Shown here: one piece after another, positions 23,201 to 35,200 of the stretch
How the letters are laid out: each line of letters begins with the position of its first letter
Position numbering within the stretch: position 1 is the stretch's first letter
Source of the DNA: Ariolimax columbianus
Taxonomy: Eukaryota; Mollusca; Gastropoda; Stylommatophora; Arionidae
Length of the DNA: 64,000 nucleotides
Assembly: GCA_036924085.1 (NCBI GenBank)
Contig: JAVGWX010000013.1
Location: forward strand, 52,806,404-52,870,403
Direction of reading: 5' to 3'
The notes under the pieces: generated by a model
Told to the model about the DNA's origin: nothing
The model's input: only the letters and a program-made list of their open reading frames with translations
Database searches by the model: none
Program-made: the position numbers and the translations under genes

Positions 23201-26200
23201 TGGGACGAACTGTCGAGGTCTGCTATAAGCCTTCGAAAAAGCACCACTGACTGTCAAAGTTTCTCGATACGGGCCACAGTAACGCACCGTTGCCAGCGGT
23301 ACGACACCACAAATTTCGTCCCGCTACATGGCCGGGGAGAGGCGGGCGAGCGTTTTCGGCAAGCCCGTGCTATCGCTCCGTCTGGCGGGACTGAGATCGC
23401 TGTACGAATACTGGATGATAGTCAATATCGGCGGCGAGAGACCTACCCCAGATGTTTCCCATTTCCAAATCTATTTAGTCTCTGATGCATTGGATGGTCT
23501 GTCAGTCTTCTGAGTTTCTCTGCTTGCTGCTGGGCTCTGTAGTCTCTTCTGTCGGTCATGGATTGCAGATTTGTAATCTTTTCAAGTTCTACAATTGGCG
23601 TTGACTTCATGCCTCCTGTTATAACTCTCATGGCTTGGTTTTGAAGTTTGGTGCTGATGGTTGATGTGGTTTAAGTGGTTATTGACTCTAATGTGTCCTG
23701 TTTGTAACTGAAAAATGGGACTGTTCTCTTCTATGTACTCCCTTCAGACTCTCCATCTTGCCCATCACTTTGTTCATCTTTTACTCTCAACCTATCCATC
23801 TCTTCTGTCCAACCAGCTAAATTTCTGCTCATATTCTCCCCGCCTCTCACTCTACCTATGCACCCACCTACCCTTCTCCCCCCCCCCACTCCTCGGCACG
23901 TCCTACTTTTGTATCCATATCTTTGCTTAGGCTCTCTTATCTCCTTTATCCTTCCTCCCTCTCTCATGACATGTATGTGTTTATACCAGGGCAAATCAGT
24001 AAAATGGTCACAAATGCTTTTTTTTAAAAAACTAATTGAGACATGAACTTGAAAACCATTTATTATTGCACTTACATTGTCACTTGTTTCTCAGCATAAT
24101 TTCCACCAACATTGATTAACACATCCCGTCGCTTTATCGGTGTAAGGACAGGCCCATTTGGTTCATTTTGTCTTCATCAGTTAGTTGTCTGGGTACCCAC
24201 CATGAGCACACATTAAGGAAATTCAATCGAGCGTGCATTATGCTGCAGGCTAAACCATGCAAACATCCTATTGCAGTTGCTACACAGTATATACTTACTC
24301 ACCTGTAAGCGTGAATCATATCCACCACCCACCGCACATAAGCTTCTATTGCAATCTAGACAGGGCAACCAGGTCGAGCTTCATCAGCAATTTGTTAGCA
24401 TCCTGCATCCTTCAGAACATTTGTTGACTCAGTGATGCCACCTTTATGTGACAAACACTTCTCACCGTAAATTGAAAGCATTTCCTCATGAATATCCTTT
24501 GCAGAAAATCCTTTTGCTTCCGCACAATATACAACAGCACACTGTTCTTTGACTGTACACTCTGTTAGTACAAACACCATTTTGTATCTGACCTGCACAC
24601 GTACATGCTTCCTACCAGTAATCACAAAGCTTAACAATGCTGCCACCTAATGACACATGTAGAAAACTACCAACTACATTTTCCCGCTATCCCATATCAG
24701 TTTGTAAAGCCACTCACTGACTTACACTCATACTATTGTGGTAACAATTTTGCATTACATACTAATCATTTAAAAGTCAATATTCTTTCTATTTTTGTAA
24801 TTAGTGTAAATTTACATAGACTGCACTTTCAAAGGTTATAGTTTCATATGTTTAACTTTAAAACAAATAGTGGACCACTATAACATGTAACTTCAATTAG
24901 TGTCACTGGGTGTACAGGTATTGTCCAAAAAAAGAAATTGGTGATGACTGACAGTTGCAGTAATATATTCAAAAAGGAAGGAAAAGCATTAATTAATGCT
25001 ATTTAAGAAAAAATAAAATTCAATTACCAACTCACCATGATTTCCCCTGAGATCTAACCATTTTGCCCAACTTTGTGTTCGACACTTTTTAATAGAATTC
25101 TCATACATCACCCACTCATCTCTAATCTGCATGGACCCTATACCATTTTCTGTCTTGGAATCTGTTAGGTCTCCTAGAGAAAAGAGATACATTCTTGTTT
25201 TTAATTAGTGCACAACTTTAACATATATTATACAGGACACTTCTGAAATTCATTATTGGCACTATTTTATTCTCAAACTCTTGAAAAGGGGATTATTCCA
25301 AGGGATTGGAAAGATGCAGATATGATCCCCTTGTTCAAAAAGGGCAAGAAATGAGATCCAGACAATTACAGACCAGTGAGTTTGATGAGCATACTCTGCA
25401 AAATTTTAGAGACAATTGTTAAAACAACATAGTTATGCACTTGGACAAGTTTAATCTCATCAGTAAGAGTCAGCATGGGTTTACTAAGGGGAGATCGTGC
25501 TTAACAATTCTATTAGAATGTATGGAGGAGGTTACCAAAATGTTAGATGCTGGAGAGGTGTGATGCTATTTATAAGTGCATGTGCTTCAGCGGTCTGAGA
25601 CTCATAGCTGACTGCTAGCGTCAGAGCCAGCAAACTAGAGCTACCAAGACCCGTCTACATCTCCACACGGTAATCCTGGATAACAGGCTGCAACAGAGCA
25701 GACTGGCTAAGGAGAAGGGATCAAAGAGGGAAGGCTAACCCAGTACTCAAAACATGCCTGCTAAGTCGAATGTGTTGGACCGAAAGGTGCAAATATCGCA
25801 GTCAAGCTGTAAACTACGACACAACGCATTCCGTTCTCTGTACTATATTCTGCTACTTAAAGCCCTTTCAGGGCTTGGTAGCGGGAGATTGGGAACGAAC
25901 GAAGTGAAGCCATTTATCTAGATTTTGCACAGGCCTTTAAGAGTACCATCAAAGATTGTTTCGAAAGTTGCAATCACATGGAATAGGTTGCGGAGTTGCC
26001 AATTGGATAGAAAATTGGTTAACGGGCAGAAGGCAGAGAGTTAGCATAAACATGGTGTGATGTCACAAGTGGAGTGCCTCAGGGATCGGTATTGGTACCA
26101 ATATTGTTCTTGATTTATATCAATGATTTGGACAATGATTTCGGATCCATGATTCCAAAATTTGCAGATGACACACAATTATGCGGCAGGGTCTCTTCTC

Positions 26201-29200
26201 CAGCAGAGGTGAATCTATGGAGATCGAATTTAGCTGCAATTCATAAATGATCTTAGAGCTGGCTATAATTATATGATGGGAGAGAACAATATTATAACAA
26301 TAAAAAGGAATGGGACCTTGGTGTTATAATAGATCATACAGATAAGGTGTGGGAGCAAGTCCAGGTGGCAGTGAAAAAGGCATCCAATGCAGGGTGTGAT
26401 TAAAAGAAACTTTACACATAAGAGCAAGGAAGTGATAGTCAAACTATATAAATTATTGGTGAAACCTAAATTGGAGTACTATGTTCAGGTGTGGAGCCCT
26501 TATCATCATCACGTAGCATGTCCTTTGCAGAATGTCGCTTTCATGACAGCCTGTCTGTAGGAAACTCTGTCTTTTGCCAGTCTTTCAACCTGCTTCAAGG
26601 TCAAATCCAGTGTCCTGAGTCCACCTTTTCTCGGTCGACCCCTGCCTCGCTTTCCAGTAACCATGCCCTCCATAACCACTCACTCCAGTTTGTTGTGTAA
26701 TTTGAAGTGTCCAAAAAAAACCACAGTTTTCGGGTCATCACATCATTTATAAGCCAATTTTCCTCTACATTCAGGTCTTGCCAGATGGAGCCCCTAACAT
26801 AGAGTGGATATAGACACGCTAGAAAGGATACAAAGAAGAACTACAAAAATGATTGTGGGATTAAAGAATTATAGTTATGATGAGAGACTAAGAAAATTGG
26901 TTTAAACTGCCTAAAACAGAGAAGAATTCGAGGTGACAATACAGGTTAATCAATGGAAAGGACACATTAGACTATATCAAGTTTTTAAAGGTTCAACTGG
27001 CTACAAAAACAAGAGGGCACAACTTCAAATTGTTTAAAGACAGGTCCAAATTAGATATTAGGAAATATTTTTTTCTTTAGTCAGAGAGTGGTGAATGCTT
27101 GGAATGCAGTGCCACAGGATGTTTTGGAGGCAGGGTCAGTTAATGCATTCAAAAACAGATTGGATTATCAGTTATTATAGTATCGTAGAGTGGAATAAAT
27201 TGGTTGTATACAGACTCTCTGAGGAGCGTGTGGCCAAATGGTTTCGAGGCCTGCCTGCCAACAAGGAGAGCAGTGGTTTGATACCCGGTATGGCATATGT
27301 TGTTTTTCTGTTGCGGGTGAAATAAACAAACATAGCCTGCACACGTCTTGGCAACAGCAGTGGCGAAGCAGCCTGTAGTTCTCAGCCTAAAAAACCCCTC
27401 AACTACCCCAGCAATCTGGAAAAGTCGTATTGACAGTTTTTTTTTTGAGTTTTTTTATTCACTCTATAGGAGTCTATTAAATCAGTGTAATGAAGTTAAA
27501 CTGAGTTTCTGTCACTGGAAGTCAATTTCTTTTTCCATCATCCACATCACATATAAAATGAAACATGTCAGTTTTGTTTACTTCTTTAATGTATTAATTA
27601 CAGAAGAAAAACTGGTGTTTTTCTTTTATGACATATAACACACAGATATACAAAGCATCATCTGACCAATCTTATAAGTAAGTTTTTATATAAATTTTCA
27701 TGACCTCATATTTTACATCCTACAATTGTTTGTTTTTTATTTATGACTGCCAAACTGCTCCCTGAAAAGCTGAAGAATTTGTATATGTATAAAAATTGAT
27801 ACAGTGTAAAACACTAGTAACTTGAGTCAGACAATAACTTGTTTCTTTATGTAGCGAGTCCTGGGCATGTTAGCAGAAGGTGTTATACTGTGTTATATGG
27901 ATAGGCACAACTGTGACAATCATATTTCTATGTTGGATCTAAGTGTTTAAGTACACATTGAGTTTATTATTTTCTGGCCTAAGTTAGAAGATTATGCTCT
28001 GTTTATTCCATGGTAGAAGAGGGAGCAACTAGGTCAAGTCAAGTCAGCCATTTGTCTTTGGGGCTGTTTTGAAGTATTTTCTGTTAATGTCTGGGCTGTT
28101 GTTGTTGGCTGGGCTGTTCTAATGAGCTATGCTTGTCTCTTTGCTTGGTTACTTAGATATGTCTATGTGTCACATAATATACTGTAGTGTGAATTTGATG
28201 TTGTATTGTGTTTTCATCCTGTCAATCAACCCAGCAAACGGTATTATTTCTTTGTTGTTAGTTTTGTAATTTACTTCCAAAGCCACTAAAGTTGATCTTG
28301 AATCAGTGAATATTACAATATCAGTTGTTCAAACTATAACTATGATGGTAGTATTTATGAATGTAATTTCATTTTGGTAGTTAGTGCAGAATTCTCCACA
28401 CTTTTCAAATATTTCAGTCTACTGTCAGATGAATATTTTCTGGGCGTGAAGACACTTGTCAGTATAGCCATGTATCACAATGTTAGGATTGCCGTCTCTT
28501 GTCTCCAAAGGAGGTCCAGCTTGGTTTTCCATAATGTATGTGCAATGTGAATTCACTGTCCTGTTCATTCTGAAACTCAATGGCAAACTCTTCTTCTTCT
28601 TCTTCGTACGCAGTCAGACAGTTTTCGTACAGTAGGGATGGGCTTTGGTGTTGTTAGTGCGTTCATGGGGTTTTCATGCATCTTTGCTTTGGCTATTTTT
28701 GCAAAGTTTCTTCGCTTTAGTTTCCCACTTCCGAAATTGTTTAGTCTCTGGTGCATTGGGTGGTCAGTCAGTCTTCTGAGTTTCTCTGATTGCAGTTGGG
28801 CTCTGCAGTCTCTTCTGTCGGTCATGGATTGCAGTTTTTTAATCTTTTCAAGTTCTACAATTGGTGTTGATTTCATGCCTCCTGTTATAACTTATGGCTT
28901 GGTTTTGGAGTTTGCTAACTTTATCGAAGTTCGTCTTTGCTGCTGTTGTCTATGCCGCAATGCCATACTCGAGAACTGGTCTCACTCTTCCAGTGTACAG
29001 TTTCTTTAGTATACTTTCGTCTGCTCCCCAGCTTGTGCCAGCAAGTTTCCTCATGATCGCCATTCTTTCTCTGGCTCTCATTCGGTTTCTCTCGATCTGA
29101 CTTTTCCATGTCATGCGCCGATCAAATGTGACTCCCAGATAGTTTGGGTTGTTGTTTGGCTGTAGGTATTTGCCGTTTAGACTTAATTTGGTGTTTTGGG

Positions 29201-32200
29201 GTTTGATTGATAAAATGGCAAACTCAACTTGCGTACTGACTCCAAAAGCAGGGGAACTGAAACGTTAGTCTGGTCAGACACAGCATACTGACCAGGGCGT
29301 CACGTCTGGTCCGACACAGCATACTGACCAGGGTGTCATGTCAGGTCAGACACAGCATACTGACCAGGGCATCACGTCTGGTCAGACACAGCATACTGAT
29401 CAGGGCATCACGTCAGGTCAGACACAGCATACTGACCAGGGCGTAACGTCAGGTCAGACACAGCATACTGACCAGGGCGTCACGTCAGGTCAGACACAGC
29501 ATACTGACCAGGGCATCATGTCAGGTCAGACACAGCATACTGACCAGGGCGTCACGTTAGGTCAGACACAGCATACTGACCAGGGCGTCACGTCAGGTCA
29601 GACACAGCATACTGACCAGGGCGTCAGGTCAGGTCAGACACAGCATACTGACCAGGACGTCAGGTCAGGTCAGACACAGCATACTGACCAGGGCGTCAGG
29701 TCAGCTCAGACACAATGTGCTGAACAAGCCTGCAATATCTCTTCCATGTAGAATTCCATGGAAACAGGCTGTTTTCAAGACAGTCTGATGAGACGTGGAT
29801 CGACGTGATTCCCATATAGTAGTGAGCGTCATGCAGAATAAGCCAAGCATAGCTCAACCGCCTGGAGGACCACAGTTCACATTCATCAGCATCAGGATGT
29901 AAGGAAAGCTACTACAACCTGCCAATTAACGCCCTTTACAGGACGCACAAAAGAGTAACATACTCATTGTGGACATTAAATGACAACTATGAAAGCACCC
30001 ATAGTGAGTACATTTGATATGGACAATGGACATATAATGAGATCAATCAATGAGCACGAATGGATGATGGCACTGCAATCAATGAATCAGCAATACACAG
30101 ACTGCAAGAATTTGAGAGAATGAGCAGGTGTTGTATACAACCAACAATCTACAAGAAACATCACTATCCATATTCTTCACTATTTGCTGAAAGATACAGA
30201 GTCTGTGGTCTGTCATGAGTGCAGTGATGTTGTTTCTGCATAACATAACATGAAATGTTGGGTTCTCAACAGGTTACATAAGAAGGGAATCATAATACTG
30301 AGTCACTCTGATAAGGCGCCAAGGAAGGACAGTGGTTAGTGCATTGACTTCCCAGTCAAATGATAGGAGTTCGGCCCCCAGTTAGGGCAGGATTTTTCCA
30401 ATCGCAAGATGGCTCCCGGGGACAACCCAGCCAAAATATTTTGTACCAGAATAATCTGGAAAAGTAAAGGCAGCTGGTATGATGTTGACAACATCATCTC
30501 TAGTGTGCCGTCGGTCAAGAAAAATATAGTCTTAACACCATATTCCCAATTTGTCAGACTGGCGTGTTAACAGGACATTTACTGATGTGACAGTATTGGA
30601 CAACCCAAACCAAAAGTTAAACAATTGCCCATTTTTAAGATATACTACATAGAGGTTCTTCAGTGTCTTTTCTATTAATCAAACCTCGATGCCATGCTTA
30701 CGTTTTGTGAGTTCTTTTGCATTTCACATCTTACAGAATAGTAAAACCCAATTTGAATTTGCTGTGTCTGACCAGACGTGACGCCCTGGTCAGTATGCTG
30801 TGTCTGACCTGATGTGACGCCCTGGTCAGTCCATTCTTCTTGTTCTTCTTCACTCGTTCTCAAACTCCCGCTATGAAGCCCTGAAAAGGGCCTTGTAAAT
30901 AGCAGGATGTTGTCCAGAGAACTGAATGCGATATTTGCAACTTTTAGTCCAATACTTCTGACTTCAGCAGGTATTTTTTAGTACTGGGTTAGCCGTCCCT
31001 CTTCTATCCTTTCTCTTAAGTCAATCTGCTCTGTTGCAGCCTGTTATCCAGTATCACCTCATAGAGGTGTAAAAGGGTCTCGGCATCTCTGGTTCACTGG
31101 CCCTGATGCTAGCAGTTAGCCATGGGTCGCCCTGTTCATTCATCTTGATCCAAATATCCACTCCATGGCAGAAATGTAATATTTTGTTCATTTTGCCCCC
31201 ACCATCTTCTACAGCATAATAACATTCATTTACAGCAGATGTTCTGCATAGGTATTTCACAACAGATGTGCTCTAATTATCAAAACCTGTTAACCCTATG
31301 GAACGCAGATCTTCAGCAAATACATTCAAAGTTTTGCTGTCCTGGTTAATCCATCCCAGTTCTGTTCACTTCTTCCCTGTTTCCTTTGTTTGTCTCGAGC
31401 TCTCTTCTTCATGTGTTCTGGTCTGCCTCTAGTTCTCTTGTAATGGGGATGCCAGAACAAAGAATGTCTTGTACTGTAATCAACCGGTATCCTTAATGTG
31501 TGTCTGATCAAATCTTATCACCGTCTCCACTGATATTTATCTGGTTCTTTCCAACAGTTCTACATTACATTAGTAATCTTATCATACCAATTTATATAAG
31601 TATGTTGCTTTTATTTTGTTTTGTTTTTTGTTCTCAATGTCTCAGAGCCATACCAAAAAAAATGGACTTCACATTTTTTATTTTTGTGTTCACCTTAATT
31701 TCTTTTGATTTTCATAAGTTCCTCAATGCAATAGAAGCATTCGTCCTGAAAAGGACGTTTGTGACAGTGTATCGTAGTTTACAACGAGGTTGCAGTATCT
31801 GCACATTTCGGCCAAATATCCAATTTCAGTACTACAATTTGGGATCGGTTTGCCTTTGATCTTCGATACCTTAGCCATGCTGCATGGTTACAGTTTGTTT
31901 CCAGGGCTTACATGGTTACAGTACTAAAAAGCCAGATAAATATATAACTAAATGATTTAAGATCAGTACTCTGTCAACTATGCTAGCAGTCGACATCCAA
32001 GAGTCTTGGTACAGTGGATTTCATCCCACTGTAACTTTCAAGGTAACAACAAGGCAGACCAACTGGCAAAAGAAGGTGGAAGGTTACTATAACCAGATGC
32101 TAGTGTGACCTATGAAGAGTCCAAAAGGCTTATTAGGGTCAGATACAAGGACAAATGGGAGCACACTGGCTACACAAAAGATTATGCTTATTACCAGTTG

Positions 32201-35200
32201 AACAGAAGAGAGCAGGTCGTGGTCTTCAGACTCTTCACAGGCCACAACAGACTGAGGTACCATCTATTCAATAAACTGAAGATAGGTGTTATTGACGAAT
32301 GCACCTGTGGTACAGGGAAAATGACCCCTGAACATCTGCTGCAAAATTGCCCGACATACGAGGATCAGAGAAAGCACATGTGGCCATCACCAGTGCCAAC
32401 ACTAGACAAGCTCTATGGTAGTGTAGAAAGCTTCAGGATGACCACTGCTTTCTTTGAACAAATTCAAGTTGACGTCTGACAGCGTACGAAGAAGTAAAAG
32501 TTTCCAGGGCTGCCACTTGGCAACAGCATAGGGTATTGGTCAGTTGTGAGTCCCTGACTCTAATACAAGCAATAGGCTATGAGTCGCTGGCTGCTGTCAG
32601 TTCATTCACTGCTACATCTTCAGCCCTTTATTTATACATATAGGGTCAATCTGGTTTTCTGTCCTGTGATCTATGCTGCTTGTGTATTCTTTTATGTGCA
32701 ACATGCTGCTACCAATCACCAGCTGATTTAAAGCACATAAGTCCATAACTAAATCTCCTATATCCTTTTGAGTCCTGATTCCATGTTTGCCCAAGACCTC
32801 TTCAAAACTGATATTCCAAAACTTAGCATTTATGTCTCCCATCAAAATCATAATATATTTCCTTCTTTTTATACACATTTTGAAGTCTAGTGCAAAATTC
32901 TTCTTTCACTGAGTTTTCATTATCATTGGTTGGTGCTTACCATCCATTAATGTTTATCTTCACCTTCTTTTTGGTATTTTTTAAACTAGCTAGTATCATT
33001 ATAAGTCCTACTGTCTCCCACAAGTGTCTTTTGCACCTCTTTTGGTAGCTTTAGGACCACAACTTCAATATGCTATGAACTGTCTTCAGTGTGCCCTGAT
33101 GACAGCAGCATTTTCTCTGTGCTCAGATTCATTCGTTCAACTCTTTTCACGCTTGTTTCAGTCAGGTCCAGAATACCAACTGTATAGTTTCTCTTCTCCA
33201 TTGTCACCTTTGCAGCCTTTCTCTGTTTGTACATTGTATGAACATTATACGTACCAAATCTAGCAGTTTTTATAGACAAATATAGGTAATTTAGTCATTA
33301 GTCCTCTTGATAGAGGTCCATTTTCTGTCTTGAAAAGTTGTATAATACTTTTAGTTGACTTGTCCATATTTATTGAAGTTTGTGTGGCTTAAAATATCTC
33401 AAGAATGAGGCAGTCAGCCCAATACTCAACCCTCCTTTCTTGTTTCTTACAACATGCTTGCAGGTTTAAAGTTACACCATTATTTTCTACCCTTTCAGAT
33501 CCAAGCAACACCTGATGTGTGGTGTAAAATACTACTCCAGCAGTTTGTCAGTCTGTGGAGGTCATAAATCTAAACACTTTGGGCACTAAATCAAGCTTAG
33601 TTTTCCCATTACCAGATTTAAGAGTAGCACTCCTGGTGGACAGGGGCGACCAACCCCAACCAGGCATGTCCACAGTTGCTGGATAGTGGAACGACCTCCA
33701 GATATGGAGCGTCAGCTGCGATATAACCCAGGTATAATAACTGGATGAATAAACAGTCGTGGACCAAACGGCGGTGTATTCCAGAAGGATGGGGTCAGAC
33801 AACAGGTGGCACTGCTTTCCCCACTGAAATACCCCATATGTCCTACGACAGGTACACCAAGCAGGTAGGAGCCGCTATACGGGAAGGAAACTACGATAGA
33901 CAAACCAACCTACTGACTTGCAGGTACCATCGAAAGGTGGAAAGGCTATGGGAGACAACCCAAAACAGAACACTCAACCCAACCTGCCGAACACGAAGTG
34001 TGTCAGGTACGACGCAGGAACCGAGAAAAATCAGGGCACACGCGCATAAACAGGAAATAGTCATGCAACAGTCTATCCTATCGTCATGATGTTGCTCCTA
34101 CAAGTTACAACCGAGGAGGAGCAGTGCTCGGCCACCAACCTCAAGGGGACTTACCCAAGCAACCGGTGCCTCTGCTAACCAGTGGTCAGGGGGAGGCCGA
34201 GTAGTGCGACTGATCAACAAACAAGGAACCTGAAAGTGGTACAATGGAATGCAGAGGGCGTGAGAAACAAGAAACCCAAACTGCAAAGAATTCCTCAAGG
34301 AAAACGATAACAGAAGAAGCCCTCCCAACAGGAAAGTCGTCCACATACCTCAGAGCAAAATCTATGGCCCTCCTGCGAGCACTGGAATACTTAAAACAGA
34401 AAGGCAACCCCCAACAAAAATAGCTGTATTCACAGACTGCAGAGTACTATTAGAGGCAATACAAAAAACAAACAACAAACCACTGTTATCAGAGATCAGA
34501 GCAGAACTAGGAAAACTTCAGAGACCCTCAACAATAGCGCTCCAGTGGTTAACCTCCCATTGCGGAATCACAGGAAACAAGAGCTGACGCTCTAGAAAAA
34601 GATGGCAGCGAAAAGGCACAATTTAATCGAGTACCACACAGAGAGATCAAAAACATCATAACAAAGGATATACACTAATGGAGAGAAGACAGAAACATAA
34701 GCAGTACACCAGACCCTTCTTCTTCTTCTTCGTACGCAGTCAGACAGTAACCATTATTTTTTAGAAAAAAGCAGCCGTCATCCTGAGGCTGTCGACACTG
34801 CCATAGAGCTTGTCTAGTGTTGCCACTGGTGATGGCCACATCTGCTGTCTCTGATCCTCGTATGTCGGGCAGTTTTGCAGCAAATGCTCAGCGGTCATTT
34901 TCCCGGTACCACGCGGGCATTCGTCGGTGCCACCTATCTTCAATTTGTTGAATAGGTGGTACCTGAGTCTATTGTGGCCAGTGCGAAGTCTGAAGACCAC
35001 GACCTGCTCTTTTCTGTTCAACTGGTAATAGGCATCGTTTTTGGTGTAACCAGTATGTTCGGTTTCCCATTTGGTCATGTATCTAGCTCTAATAAGTCGT
35101 TTTGACTCTTCGTATGTCATACTAGTATCGGGTTGTGGTAGTTTTGCACCTTCTTTTGCCAGTCTGTCTGCCTCCTCGTTGCCTTGGATGTTGCAGTGAG

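Larger units (their letters stand above)
25250..27215 (+). mobile_element. CR1-like LINE copy with two later insertions
   Basis: The RT fragments are [39 protein letters not shown] and LDFAQAF-like sequence, then [20 protein letters not shown], then [20 protein letters not shown] sequence, then [20 protein letters not shown], and a 3' end GGTTGTATACAGACTCT. It is interrupted by SINE-B at 25574-25915 and by an RTE-like tail at 26500-26785. Stops throughout. Confidence 0.85.

Noticed and set aside
29272..29703. CRISPR-like array
   Set aside because: Units are contiguous with no unique spacers, in an intron-containing animal genome; it is a minisatellite.
29338..29751. 137-codon open frame of 12-residue repeats ([12 protein letters not shown])
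   Set aside because: It is the 36-bp minisatellite read in frame; a period divisible by three keeps frames open. No start context, no flanking coding signal.
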